Assembly: GCA_938083005.1 (NCBI GenBank) | Contig: CALKCU010000027.1 | Coordinates: forward strand, 1-34,108 | Direction: 5' to 3' | Origin: an uncultured Sulfolobales archaeon | GTDB taxonomy: Archaea > Thermoproteota > Thermoprotei_A > Sulfolobales > NBVN01 | DNA: 34,108 nucleotides | Part shown: positions 1-8,304 of the stretch, piece by piece | Layout of the letters: each line of letters starts with the position of its first letter | Position numbering within the stretch: the first letter of the stretch is position 1 | Made by a program: the position numbers and the translations under genes | Notes under the pieces: model-generated | Databases searched by the model: none | What the model was told of the DNA's origin: nothing | What the model saw: only the letters and a program-made list of their open reading frames with translations

Positions 1-282
1 CACGTCCTTGTAGTAGGTCACCCAGTACGTCGGGTGCACCGTTAAGGAGAGGCTCGCGGAGTTGGGGCCCAGGGACACCTCTATCTTGTTGCCGGGGCCC
101 AGGTCGGGCTCGTTGGCGTTGGACCCGAGTTCGAAGTACACGGGCGGCGGCACAGGCGCCACCCTCAGCTCGATCGGCATGTAGTTGAAGACGCTGGCGA
201 GGGCGACCGACGCTGCCAGAGCCAGGACCACCGACGCGGCCGCTAGCAGGGCGCTCCTCCTTTCTCTTCGCAAGGCGTTCAT
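1..282 (-). CDS. Secreted or membrane-anchored protein, C-terminus cut by window edge
   Basis: The reading frame begins at an ATG at 282 and stays open to the left edge, giving 94 codons. The N-terminus is basic (Arg-rich, residues 4-9) and is followed by a hydrophobic Ala/Leu/Val segment at about residues 12-33, like a signal peptide or membrane anchor. The rest is rich in Pro, Asn and beta-formers, as in archaeal surface or pilin-associated proteins. A TATA box on this strand at about 299-310 lies some 23 bp upstream of the ATG, so the mRNA should be leaderless. Codon use (AGG, GC-rich third positions) matches neighbouring genes. The family is not recognised, and function cannot be assigned from this fragment. 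Confidence 0.7.
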   Translation of the reverse strand, partial: MNALRRERRSALLAAASVVLALAASVALASVFNYMPIELRVAPVPPPVYFELGSNANEPDLGPGNKIEVSLGPNSASLSLTVHPTYWVTYYKDV

Positions 283-298
283 TACCTCTCTCTTGACC

Positions 299-310
299 CG
301 GTATATAAGC
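299..310 (-). promoter_or_regulatory. TATA box for the truncated secreted-protein gene
   Basis: On the minus strand this reads AGCTTATATACC. It lies about 23 bp before the ATG at 282, the spacing expected for a leaderless archaeal transcript. Confidence 0.6.
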
Positions 311-336
311 TTTGCGAGAGCTCCCGGGATCCGGCC

Positions 337-582
337 TCACCAGCGTGCGGACAGGGCACTGCGGAACCCGAAAAGCGCCCTTCTGTCTCCGCAGCCCGAG
401 ACCCCCACCCTCCTGGTCTCGTTCTCCCCGGGCTCCTCGTACCCCACTAGCTCGGCCTCGTAGCCGAGCTGCCTGAGCACGTAGGCCAGGTCCTCGACCC
501 AGTCGAGGACACCGCACCACATGCAGAAGGTCCCCGAGAACTCCACCTCGACTAGCCCCCTCTCCTCGTCGACCCTCAGCAC
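337..582 (-). CDS. Small conserved-looking CxxC protein, 81 aa
   Basis: A GTG-initiated 81-residue frame. An in-frame stop lies only 15 codons upstream and there is no ATG alternative; a GGTAGGAG purine tract sits about 14 bases before the GTG. The codons are strongly typical of this genome (AGG arginine, GAG, CTG/CTC, TAC), which argues for a real gene rather than a shadow. The visible motif is CMWC at about residues 20-23, after a predicted beta strand and just before an amphipathic helix (WVEDLAYVL). A redox or metal-binding dithiol at a helix start would fit, as in thioredoxin-like folds, but the protein is too short for a full thioredoxin domain and I do not recognise the family. A further Cys is near residue 64. 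It ends about 27 bp before the TATA box of the next minus-strand gene. Confidence 0.7.
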   Translation of the reverse strand: MLRVDEERGLVEVEFSGTFCMWCGVLDWVEDLAYVLRQLGYEAELVGYEEPGENETRRVGVSGCGDRRALFGFRSALSARW

Positions 583-700
583 CCTGGCTACCCGTTCTCC
601 TACCGGAGTGGAGAGGTTTCCGCCTCATGCTCTGCTCTCGGTGCGACTTCCATCGCCGCCGCGCGGGTGGGCTACTGCGGGGAGCGCGCGGGGCCGCTCC

Positions 701-712
701 CGCCTTTAAGCC
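701..712 (+). promoter_or_regulatory. TATA box for the GT39-like gene
   Basis: GCCTTTAAGCC at about 702-712 sits roughly 25 bp before TTG 732. This argues that the upstream ATG at 627 is not the start of the following gene. Confidence 0.5.
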
Positions 713-731
713 TCTTCTCCGAAGACTTAGC

Positions 732-2330
732 TTGCGGGAGTGGCGCGCGGTGTTCCCCGAGTCTAGGCTCTCCGCACTGGAGGCCCTCGTGGTGATAGCC
801 GTAGTGCTCGCCTACGGGTACGTCCAGCTGAGCTACGCTCTCTCCATCGAGGACTACGTGTCGGACGAGATCTGGTACGTCAGCTCCTCCAGGAACTACC
901 TGAACAAGGTCTTCGGAGTGCGCCCGCGCGCCGCGGACGCGGGATACAGGATGACCCTCGAACTGGCGGCCACCGGCCGGAGCGACTACGTGGAGAAGGC
1001 CGCTAGGCTGAGCGCCGAGGTCGAGAGGCTCGGCGGCAGGGTCGTCAAGTCCTCGGAGTACTACGGGAGCGGCACCAACCCCCTCTACGCAATCTGCGCG
1101 GACGTCCCCGAGGAGGCCGTCGAGGCCCTGACCTCCCACCCCTACGTCAGGAGCTTCGGCTTCGGGTACTGTTACCCGAACGCGGGCAACATACTCAATT
1201 ACATGAACCTGGAGCACCCGCCCCTGGGCAAGTACCTCATAGCCCTCTCGATGGTAGTCTGCGGCGATAGGCCCGTCTGCTGGAGGCTGCCCTCCATAGC
1301 CTCCGGGGCAGCGATCCTGGTGCTCCAGTACGCGCTCCTCAGGAGCGTCCTGGGGGGCCCCTGGGGAGGCATCGTAGCAGTCCTGGTGCCCCTCGTGACT
1401 CTCTTCGATAGGACATTCAGGTCCATGACTCTAGTGGCTATGCTCGACGCACCCCTGGCTCTCCTCACTTACGCGGCCTGCCTCCTCGCGCTCCGCGGGA
1501 GGATCCCGAAGTCCGCGGCCTTCCTCTCCCTCGCCTTCTCCACGAAGTTCAGCGGAGCCTTCCTCGTTCCGGCCCTCTACCCGGACTACTCCAGGAGGAG
1601 GCCGCCGGCCTACGCTATGCTGCTGCTCGCCTACGCTCCCCTGGCCGTCTTCCTGGCCCTCTCCGTTCCCCTCATGATCTTCAGGGGAGGCTTCCTCCAG
1701 TGGTGGTCCGAGGGCGTGGAGGGGGCCGTCAGGTGGCACCTCTCGACCAAGGTGGAACCCGGCAGGGGGCCCCCCTCCGCCTCCCCGTGGGACTGGCTCG
1801 CGGGCGCGAACTCCTTCGTGCTGCGCTACAGGTGCGAGGAGGGGGTTGGGTGCGTGGCGGACCTCGTGGCCTCCGGGAACCCCGTGCTCTACGTAGCCAC
1901 GACGCTTCTGAGCGTCTACGCGATCCCGCGCCTGAGGAGGCTCCCGGACGGGGGCAGAACCTGGACATATACCTGGGCCACCTGGCTCATGTACGTGCTC
2001 CTCTGGTTCGCCGGGAACAGGAGCCAGTACAGCTTCTACATGGTCCAGCTGACCCCGCTCCTCTACACCACCCTCGGGGTCCTCGTCTACCACCTCTCCG
2101 ACCTGGACAACCTAAGGGAGCTCTCGAGGGCCTGGCTGGAGATACTGAAAAGCCTCCTCAGGTACCTGCTGGGCGAGGTCTCTCTGAGGATCAGGGTGGA
2201 GGTGGAGACCGGGAGCGGGAGCACCGTTCGCGAGGGGGCGGGCGGGTCCGCGGTTCAGAGGAGTCCGGCACATCACGGATCAGCTAGGATACCTCTCAAC
2301 ACCGCGGTGCGCTCTCGCACACCCACCTAG
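732..2330 (+). CDS. GT39/PMT-like membrane glycosyltransferase
   Basis: An integral-membrane protein of about 532 aa resembling dolichyl-phosphate-mannose-dependent mannosyltransferases (GT39/PMT, GT-C fold). These enzymes move a sugar from a polyprenyl-phosphate donor to acceptors on the outer face of the membrane. The first membrane segment (about residues 14-33) is followed by a DE pair near 45-46 in the first external loop, the position of the catalytic acidic residue. EHPPLGK at about 161-167 is a hallmark of the family. Many hydrophobic segments follow, including one with AMLD. A soluble tail of about 60 residues, rich in Gly/Ser/Arg, ends the protein. An insertion of roughly 75 residues (about 945-1166) between the DE pair and EHPPLGK looks like a separate folded domain (see findings). 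The frame is open from an ATG at 627, but the TATA box favours TTG 732 or GTG 750. Confidence 0.75.
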   Translation: MREWRAVFPESRLSALEALVVIAVVLAYGYVQLSYALSIEDYVSDEIWYVSSSRNYLNKVFGVRPRAADAGYRMTLELAATGRSDYVEKAARLSAEVERLGGRVVKSSEYYGSGTNPLYAICADVPEEAVEALTSHPYVRSFGFGYCYPNAGNILNYMNLEHPPLGKYLIALSMVVCGDRPVCWRLPSIASGAAILVLQYALLRSVLGGPWGGIVAVLVPLVTLFDRTFRSMTLVAMLDAPLALLTYAACLLALRGRIPKSAAFLSLAFSTKFSGAFLVPALYPDYSRRRPPAYAMLLLAYAPLAVFLALSVPLMIFRGGFLQWWSEGVEGAVRWHLSTKVEPGRGPPSASPWDWLAGANSFVLRYRCEEGVGCVADLVASGNPVLYVATTLLSVYAIPRLRRLPDGGRTWTYTWATWLMYVLLWFAGNRSQYSFYMVQLTPLLYTTLGVLVYHLSDLDNLRELSRAWLEILKSLLRYLLGEVSLRIRVEVETGSGSTVREGAGGSAVQRSPAHHGSARIPLNTAVRSRTPT

Positions 2331-2343
2331 CCGTTTCTCACCG

Positions 2344-2352
2344 GCTTAAAGC
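2344..2352 (+). promoter_or_regulatory. TATA box for the Sua5 gene
   Basis: GCTTAAAGC centred about 20-29 bp before the two possible starts, GTG 2368 and ATG 2377. Confidence 0.5.
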
Positions 2353-2367
2353 ACTCCTACGCGATAC

Positions 2368-3456
2368 GTGCAGGGTATGCCGAGAGCCAGAGTCTTGAGA
2401 GTCGACCCCCTTAGGCCCAGCGGGGAGGCGATAGAGGAGGCAGCCGAGGTTCTCCGCGGAGGCGGCCTCGTCGCGTTCCCGACGGAGACCGTGTACGGTC
2501 TGGGGGCCGACGCCTTCAACCCCGAGGCGGTCTACAGAGTCTACAGGGCCAAGAGGAGACCTCTAGACAACCCGCTGATAGTCCACGTCAGCTCCCCGGA
2601 GATGCTCCACCGGGTCGCCGCCGACGTCCCGGACTGGGTCGCCTCCGCCCTCTCGGTAGCCTGGCCGGGACCCCTGACCGTAGTGCTCAGGCGGAACCCG
2701 TCTCTGCCGGCAGCTGTCAGCGGGGGTCTCGAGACAGTGGCCGTGAGGTGTCCGGCCCACCCGGTGGCCCTGAAGCTGATCGAGGCCCTGGGAGGGCCCG
2801 TGGCGGCCCCCTCAGCCAACATAGCCGGGAGACCGTCCCCGACTCGCGCCGAGCACGTCCTCGAGGACTTGGGAGACGAGGTCGACGTGGTCGTGGACGC
2901 CGGGGAGACGTTCTTCGGAATAGAGTCCACCGTCGTCGACGTACTCTCCCCGAGACCGCGGATACTCAGGCCGGGACCCGTGGGTCCCGAGGAGCTCGAG
3001 AAGGTCTTCGGGACCAAGATCGACGTGCCCCCCTTCGCCAGGGGGGTGGAGGTCTTCGGCGAGAGGCCCCCGTCCCCGGGGCTGAAGTACAGGCACTACG
3101 CTCCGAGCAAGAGGCTCGTGTTGGTCGAGAGGGGCTCGTGCGACGACTCCTCGTACCTCGAGTTCCTCACGAGGATGCTCGAGTCCCATTCCCCGGAGCC
3201 CCCGGCCCTCCTGGCCTCCAACGAGACGTCCGACGCCGTTAGGGAGAGGCTCGGGGACTCCGTCGCGTACATCAGGTTGGGCTCGCGCGGAAACCTCTTC
3301 GAGATAGCCAAGAACCTGTTCAGCAGCCTCAGGAGCCTGGATAGGCACGAGGGGGTCTCGGTAGCCTTCTCCGAAGCCGTCGAGGAGAGGGGGGTGGGAC
3401 TGGCCATCATGAACAGACTGAGGAAGGCCTCGTCGGAGAGGATCATCTGCGCCTAG
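2368..3456 (+). CDS. sua5: Sua5-type threonylcarbamoyl-AMP synthase
   Basis: This enzyme makes L-threonylcarbamoyladenylate from Thr, bicarbonate and ATP. It is the first step of the universal t6A37 modification of ANN-decoding tRNAs; KEOPS (Kae1) then transfers the group. The N-terminal YrdC/TsaC domain (about residues 12-215) shows PTETVYGLG at 38-46, the ATP/phosphate-binding KRRPLDNPL at 62-70, and a later APSAN motif. SPGLKYRHYAP at about 236-246 is the linker characteristic of the long Sua5 form. It is followed by the Rossmann-like C-terminal Sua5 domain to residue 362. The length fits full Sua5, not the short TsaC. The start is GTG 2368 or ATG 2377; the TATA box at 2344-2352 suits a leaderless or near-leaderless start at either. 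Confidence 0.92.
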   Translation: MQGMPRARVLRVDPLRPSGEAIEEAAEVLRGGGLVAFPTETVYGLGADAFNPEAVYRVYRAKRRPLDNPLIVHVSSPEMLHRVAADVPDWVASALSVAWPGPLTVVLRRNPSLPAAVSGGLETVAVRCPAHPVALKLIEALGGPVAAPSANIAGRPSPTRAEHVLEDLGDEVDVVVDAGETFFGIESTVVDVLSPRPRILRPGPVGPEELEKVFGTKIDVPPFARGVEVFGERPPSPGLKYRHYAPSKRLVLVERGSCDDSSYLEFLTRMLESHSPEPPALLASNETSDAVRERLGDSVAYIRLGSRGNLFEIAKNLFSSLRSLDRHEGVSVAFSEAVEERGVGLAIMNRLRKASSERIICA

Positions 3457-3564
3457 CGAGTTCGAGGGGGCACTCCGATCCGGTGACCGCAGCGAGCTTG
3501 CCGGGGCGGGAGCTCCGGTTCGCGCGGGTCTTCTCCCGAGGGAGCGAGCGCGATGTCCTCGACC

Positions 3565-3575
3565 CAATATATATG
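3565..3575 (+). promoter_or_regulatory. TATA box for the amidohydrolase gene
   Basis: CAATATATATG lies about 36 bp before TTG 3606. The remaining 3457-3560 spacer holds only GC-rich imperfect inverted repeats. Confidence 0.5.
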
Positions 3576-3605
3576 AGCAGTGGAGCACGCTAGTGCGGGC
3601 TCGGC

Positions 3606-4841
3606 TTGGCTCACCGCGAGAGGTACGTCCTCCTGCCCGATAGGCTGTTCGACGGCAGGGGGAACTTCCTGGAGAAGCCGGCGGTGGTCGTGGAGGGGAA
3701 GCGCGTAGTCGACGTGACCACCCGGGGTTCCGTTGAGCTGGGAGAGAGGTCTACAGTCGTCGAGCTGAGAGGGGTCACTCTCCTGCCCGGGCTAGTGGAC
3801 GCGCACGTACACCTCAGTGGGCTCAGGACGTACAGCCCGGCGGAGGCTGTGGTAGTCCCCCTAGAGCTTAGGGTGCTGAGGGCAGCCCAGGACGCCCAGA
3901 GGGCCCTGCTATCGGGCTTCACCACTCTGCGGGACTGCGGTGGAACGATAGCCCTGGCCTTGAGGAGGGCCGTTGCGGAGGGGACTGTCCAGGGTCCGCG
4001 GATCCTGGCCGCCGGGAGACCCATCTGCCAGACCGGGGGCCACTGCGACGCGCACTACCTCCCGCTCGAGGACGTGGTCAGGAGGGGCCAGGTGCTCTTG
4101 TGCGACGAACCGTGGGAGTGCAGAAAGGCAGCGAGGATAGCGCTGAGAGAGGGGGCTGACTTCATCAAGGTCATGACGTCCGGGGGCGTCGGCTCCGAAA
4201 AGGACGACCCGAGACATCCCCAGATGAGCGTGGAGGAGGTGAGGTCCGTCGCCGAGGAGGCTCACAGAGTGGGCAAGAAGGTCGCGTCGCACGCTCAGGG
4301 AGCCGAGGGCGTCAAGATTGCCGTTCTGGGCGGGGTAGACTCCATAGAGCACGGCTACTTCCTAGACGAGGAGTCCATAGGTCTGATGCTCGAGAGAGGG
4401 GTCTTCTACGTCCCGACCTTGTGCCTGGTAGAGGTCTACAAGAAGACCCTGGAGAACCCTCCCCCCGGGATCCCCGAGTGGAGACTGAGGAAGCAGGAGG
4501 AGTGCGTGGACTACATGCCTCAGAGCTTCAGGGCCGCGTACAGGGCCGGCGTGAAGATAGCTACCGGTACGGACTACTACGGACCCCCACTGAGGGCCTT
4601 CGGGAACCACGCTGACGAGCCGATAACCATGGTGAGGTACGGCATGAACCCCATCGACGCGCTCGTAGCGTCTACGAAGAACGCTGCTGAGTGCCTGGGG
4701 CTGAGCGACGTCGGAACTGTGGAGAGAGGCAAGGCAGCCGACCTGGTCGGAGTGCTCGGCGACCCGCTGAGCGACATAGAGAGCCTGAGGAACGTCGTGT
4801 TCGTAATGAAGGATGGAGCCGTGGTCCTCAGGAGAAGCTGA
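3606..4841 (+). CDS. Metal-dependent amidohydrolase, prolidase/imidazolonepropionase-like
   Basis: A complete 411-residue amidohydrolase-superfamily enzyme (beta/alpha barrel, binuclear metal site). The ligands are visible in order: DAHVH with H67 and H69, the bridging carbamylated lysine K188 in FIKVMTSGGV, H229 in SHAQG, H249 in IEHG, and catalytic D323 in GTD. The small beta-sandwich is made of the first 60 and last 60 residues (AADLVGVLGDPL). The closest remembered relatives are Xaa-Pro dipeptidase-type and imidazolonepropionase-related amidohydrolases, which hydrolyse peptide-like or cyclic amide bonds. The actual substrate cannot be read from the sequence. The only in-frame start is TTG 3606, about 36 bp downstream of a TATA box. 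The next gene starts 6 bp after the stop and is probably co-transcribed. Confidence 0.88.
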   Translation: MAHRERYVLLPDRLFDGRGNFLEKPAVVVEGKRVVDVTTRGSVELGERSTVVELRGVTLLPGLVDAHVHLSGLRTYSPAEAVVVPLELRVLRAAQDAQRALLSGFTTLRDCGGTIALALRRAVAEGTVQGPRILAAGRPICQTGGHCDAHYLPLEDVVRRGQVLLCDEPWECRKAARIALREGADFIKVMTSGGVGSEKDDPRHPQMSVEEVRSVAEEAHRVGKKVASHAQGAEGVKIAVLGGVDSIEHGYFLDEESIGLMLERGVFYVPTLCLVEVYKKTLENPPPGIPEWRLRKQEECVDYMPQSFRAAYRAGVKIATGTDYYGPPLRAFGNHADEPITMVRYGMNPIDALVASTKNAAECLGLSDVGTVERGKAADLVGVLGDPLSDIESLRNVVFVMKDGAVVLRRS

Positions 4842-4846
4842 TCTAC

Positions 4847-5209
4847 ATGGACAGGAGGAGGGTCAAGGCATCGCGCGTAGCCGTGGAGAGCGGCGACCTG
4901 GTCCTAGCCGGGGCTAGAGGTTCCGGAGAGGAGAGGATCCCCTCCTCGTCCATACGCAGAGTCGGGCTCGAGAAGAGGTACAGTAGAGCTCTCGTTGTGC
5001 TCGTCATAGCTATGGCGCTGCTATCCCTCTACACCCAAGAGCTTTTCCACACGATGCTCGTGCTGCTGATGCTGGGCGTGACCCTGGCCACTAGAGAGGA
5101 GGTGCTCGTCGTAGAGATGTACGACGGAAGGGTTCTGGAGATCGCTGCTAGAGACAGGGGGTCCGTTAGGAGAACTGCCAAAGAGTTGAGCGAGCTACTC
5201 ACTCGCTGA
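4847..5209 (+). CDS. Small two-helix membrane protein, possible PH-like domain
   Basis: A 120-aa protein starting at ATG 4847, just after the amidohydrolase stop. An N-terminal beta-rich, charged part (about residues 1-42) precedes two adjacent hydrophobic segments at about 46-62 and 66-82. A soluble C-terminal part then has a strand-turn-strand pattern (EVLVVEMYDGRVLEIAA) and a final helix (RRTAKELSELL). A split beta domain around a membrane hairpin, ending in a helix, resembles bacterial PH-like membrane proteins, but that is only a fold-level guess. It probably shares the amidohydrolase transcript. Its last 11 bp overlap the end of the convergent gene at 5199. Confidence 0.65.
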   Translation: MDRRRVKASRVAVESGDLVLAGARGSGEERIPSSSIRRVGLEKRYSRALVVLVIAMALLSLYTQELFHTMLVLLMLGVTLATREEVLVVEMYDGRVLEIAARDRGSVRRTAKELSELLTR

Positions 5210-6332
5210 TTATCTCGACGTCGGCCCTCGGGATGACCACTACCCTCCCGTCCTGGAGGCGTACCTTGACGACCCTCACGGGAGACTCCGTCTCTATCTC
5301 GTGAAGCTCTACCGGCAGCTCGACGACGGTGCCGATCTCGCCGAAGTACGGAAACCTAATGATCCTGACGACGCTCCCCGCCCTCATCCTTCCCTCACCT
5401 AGGGGCTCCGGCACTTCCCCCGAGACCTCCTCCTCTCTGGGGATTATCACTTCGGGCCTCAGGACGCCCGCCCTGACCTGCGTGGCCCCGTTGATGGCGG
5501 CCTCCCTTCCCTCGTTTTCTCTGAATATATCGAAGGCTCTCTTAGACATCGGCAGCCTCCCGAAGCCCTCTGTCAGGACGAGTGTGAACCCTATGTTCTC
5601 CCTCCCGGTAATGGCTACCCCTATCCTGTAGCCCAGGATCTTCTCCACGTCGGTTATCCTAGCACCTCCGACTACGACGCCGGCCACGCCCACCTTCCTG
5701 GCCTTCTCGAGGGCCTCGTATGTTATGAGAGACCCTCCTACGACGATCTTGCCCGCGTGGTGCTCACCTATCTGGTCGGGGGTCACCACGTCGTGGTTTC
5801 TCGAGGAGACCACCTCTATCGCGCCGTGCCTCTCCCCGCCGAACCCTATGATCCCCTGCACGAACGCCGCCGGTGTCCCTATGGTGACGGACTCCCCAGG
5901 GACTACCTTCAGGACGGAGCCCCGGATGTACGCTCTCAGCTCTATCGTACGCGGCGGGCTCCTTATCGTGAGGTGCCCCGTGAGCTCGTTGAAGCTCTCG
6001 ACGACGCCCTCGACCGGAGACTCGACGACCCTCTTTATGAGTCCTAGGAGGGCCGTGTAGCCGGCTAGTACCGCGCCCCTTCCGACGGCGTCCCCTACCC
6101 CGACCTTGAGGTACCTAGGCACCTCCTCCGGCTCGACTCCCAAGAGCTCTGCTACCTTGACTATGTAGGGTGGACCCTCGAGGAAGCACTTTCCGACTAT
6201 CGTGTCGAAGTCCACCCTCTGCCCCGGGCTTGCGAGAGTCTCCCCCTTGACGGGCAGGGCTCTCTCCCTGACTATGTAGGTGAGGGATGTGGTAGCAAGC
6301 CCGGGCGTATAGGCGAAGCTCTCCTCGCTCAC
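5199..6332 (-). CDS. Barrel-domain partner of the MutL-like ATPase, unknown function
   Basis: A soluble protein of 377 residues with no signal peptide or membrane segment. It begins with GTG 10 bp after the stop of the MutL-like gene and so is almost certainly in the same operon. Residues about 75-165 hold Gly/Val-rich repeats (KVGVGDAVGRGAVLA, SPVEGVVE, TPAAFVQGIIGFGGERHG) that look like a lipoyl/biotinyl-type barrel-sandwich hybrid fold, without the modifiable MKM/DKA lysine motif. The middle part (about 195-260) is alpha/beta, with GKIVVGG and VAGVVVGGARI. The C-terminal 60 residues (RFPYFGEIGTVVELPVEL, VRLQDGRVVVIPRADVEII) resemble a KOW/SH3-like barrel. From memory, such a protein accompanies the MutL-like gene in Chloroflexota and some other genomes. 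Function unknown. Its 3' end overlaps the convergent 4847 gene by 11 bp. Confidence 0.75.
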   Translation of the reverse strand: MSEESFAYTPGLATTSLTYIVRERALPVKGETLASPGQRVDFDTIVGKCFLEGPPYIVKVAELLGVEPEEVPRYLKVGVGDAVGRGAVLAGYTALLGLIKRVVESPVEGVVESFNELTGHLTIRSPPRTIELRAYIRGSVLKVVPGESVTIGTPAAFVQGIIGFGGERHGAIEVVSSRNHDVVTPDQIGEHHAGKIVVGGSLITYEALEKARKVGVAGVVVGGARITDVEKILGYRIGVAITGRENIGFTLVLTEGFGRLPMSKRAFDIFRENEGREAAINGATQVRAGVLRPEVIIPREEEVSGEVPEPLGEGRMRAGSVVRIIRFPYFGEIGTVVELPVELHEIETESPVRVVKVRLQDGRVVVIPRADVEIISE

Positions 6333-6342
6333 GAAGCCCCAC

Positions 6343-8211
6343 CTATCCCAGCTTTTCGAGGAAGTCCTTCGGATACGCTTCGATGGACTTGAACCAGGAG
6401 ACCAGCAGCTTCATCCTCTCGCGCTCATCCTGAGGTAGGTGCAGCGGTCTACCCCTCGCGTCGATCACTATGCCCACGACTCCTCCCCGCACTCTCCTCC
6501 TAACCCTCTTGCCGAAGCCCAGTCCGAAGTCGAACTTCCTGGTGGGCTCGACCGTCACCGTCACCTCCTTGTGCTGGGAGACCGGGAGCTTCACGAGGCT
6601 CCCGAAAGCCACCTCCACGTTGTCTCTCTCGCTTTCCGAGTACTCCACCGTCACGTCCGCCACCTTCTCTCCCGGAGTCCCGATGCCCGCTGCCGCGATC
6701 AGAGTGCCGAGGGGCACTAGGCACTCCTTCTCGAATATCTCGAGGGCCACGTCTCTGTATATCTTCGAGAGCACTCCGAGGTGGGGTATCATGAACACGC
6801 TGTCCTGCATTATGTACGTGAGGCCTATTGGCTGAAACGCGTCCGCCAGTATGATCATGGACTGGGCCCTCCTGGGAGCCCTGGAGAGGAGGCCTCCGGT
6901 CCCCACTATGTAGTCCACCCTCCTCATGTCTATGTACGTCTCCTCGGCCTTCACCTCCTCGAATATGTCCGATATCGTCCTCTCCTTCTTCACACCCTTG
7001 AGCTCCCTGGCCAGGTACTTGTGGTGGTTGAAGGCCATCCTTATGCTCTCCCGGGCTACCGCGTGCTCTACCACGAGGTCTTTCAGGGTCATCGGTATCG
7101 TCGTGGGCCTTATCATCTTGTTGTATATGATGCCCATGAGCTCGTCGTCGGTGATCTCGAACGGTATCCACCTCTTGACGTTCTCCGTCCCGGCCTCCTT
7201 CAGCACGTTGCCTATGCTGTAGCTCATCCCGAGGTTCGCGCTCACCGTCCTCAGGAACCTCCCGTCGAACACGGAGTAAACGTTCGTCGTAGCACCCCCC
7301 ATGCCTACCCCGATGACGTTGACCCCCCTCATCTCAGCGAACGTCCTCACCATGAGCCCCTCGGCGGCCGGCGTCGGCATTATGTCCGTGGAGGTGAGCT
7401 TCATCAGCTTCTCGTAGCCGGGCGCGTGGGCCATCACGTGCTCCATGAAGAGCTCGAGGATGGCGTTCCTCGCGGGCTCGACCCTCTCGACCTCTATCTG
7501 AGGCCTTATGTTGTCGACCACCCTGATATCGAAGAAGTCCCCGGGCAGTATCCTCTTCACGTCCTCTCTCGCGTCCCTGTTCCCGGCATAGACTACGGGC
7601 AACCTGAAGGAGATCCCGAACCTAGGCCTGGGCTTCGCGACGGCTATGACCTCGGCCATCTCGAGGACGTGGGTCTTGTCTCCCCCGTCCGTCCCCCCGG
7701 CCAGCAGGACCATGTCGGGCCTCAGGAACCTCAGCGTGTTCACCTTCTCGTGAACCTCCCTGCCGTCGTCCACGGAGAGGACGTCCATGACTACGGCCCC
7801 GGCACCCAGGGCGGCTCTCTGCGCGCTCTCGGCGGTGATGCTCTTGACGACCCCGGCTACGAGCATCTGGAGGCCTCCACCCGCACTGCTGGTGGACACG
7901 TAGACGTCTATCCCTGTCTTGCCACCGAGGTAGGGCATGATGAACCCCAGCTCCTCCGATGAGTCGTCGATTATCTTGTGTCCGGTCAGCTCCTCCACCT
8001 CCCTTACGGCGTTCCTGACCCCCTTGGTGACGTCCTCCACTGGCTTCTCGACGGTCGTGGGCGCCTCGCCGCTCGCTAGGAACTTCCACTCGTCGCCCAC
8101 CTTGCCGAAGAACCTCGCCTTGGTCGTGGTGCTCCCCACGTCGGTCGCGAGTATGAACCTGGGCTCCCTGGCGACCATCCCCATGCCTTGCGCCGACCGT
8201 ATCCTACTCAT
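6343..8211 (-). CDS. MutL/GlmL-like ASKHA ATPase, no mutase nearby
   Basis: This 622-aa frame belongs to the MutL/GlmL family, named after an accessory protein of B12-dependent glutamate mutase and built on the ASKHA (actin/Hsp70) ATPase fold. The phosphate-1 loop DVGSTTTK is at residues 24-31. EAPTTVEKPVEDVTKGVRNA and the STSSAGGG motif follow, then GVGMGGATTNVYSV as the second phosphate-binding loop, and a late VGTGGLLS segment. No glutamate mutase subunit (GlmS/GlmE) or other B12 enzyme is in the window, so a role as mutase activase is doubtful here. The neighbours are the barrel protein downstream and the membrane-protein operon upstream. Start choice: ATG 8211 opens the frame, but a TATA-like GGTTTATTTTTC at about 8214-8227 lies very close to it, so ATG 8184 or 8178 may be the true start. 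The spacer upstream carries a guide RNA gene. Confidence 0.85.
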   Translation of the reverse strand: MSRIRSAQGMGMVAREPRFILATDVGSTTTKARFFGKVGDEWKFLASGEAPTTVEKPVEDVTKGVRNAVREVEELTGHKIIDDSSEELGFIMPYLGGKTGIDVYVSTSSAGGGLQMLVAGVVKSITAESAQRAALGAGAVVMDVLSVDDGREVHEKVNTLRFLRPDMVLLAGGTDGGDKTHVLEMAEVIAVAKPRPRFGISFRLPVVYAGNRDAREDVKRILPGDFFDIRVVDNIRPQIEVERVEPARNAILELFMEHVMAHAPGYEKLMKLTSTDIMPTPAAEGLMVRTFAEMRGVNVIGVGMGGATTNVYSVFDGRFLRTVSANLGMSYSIGNVLKEAGTENVKRWIPFEITDDELMGIIYNKMIRPTTIPMTLKDLVVEHAVARESIRMAFNHHKYLARELKGVKKERTISDIFEEVKAEETYIDMRRVDYIVGTGGLLSRAPRRAQSMIILADAFQPIGLTYIMQDSVFMIPHLGVLSKIYRDVALEIFEKECLVPLGTLIAAAGIGTPGEKVADVTVEYSESERDNVEVAFGSLVKLPVSQHKEVTVTVEPTRKFDFGLGFGKRVRRRVRGGVVGIVIDARGRPLHLPQDERERMKLLVSWFKSIEAYPKDFLEKLG

Positions 8212-8304
8212 GCTGAAAAATAAACCTACCAGGTCACCTATGGCCCCAGGCTCCTCGGGTCGAACCGAGCGGTAGCCCGCCGGGCGCTGAGAAGTCGAGC
8301 GAAG

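Noticed and set aside
627-731. ATG 627 as the start of the GT39-like protein
   Set aside because: The first 35 codons are Arg/Gly-rich, precede the predicted TATA box at about 702-712, and are not needed for the fold.
6781-7962. A 393-codon open frame on the plus strand antisense to the MutL-like gene
   Set aside because: It is a mirror of the real gene in GC-rich DNA. Its composition (His/Pro/Tyr/Val-rich) has no fold pattern, while the minus frame has clear family motifs.
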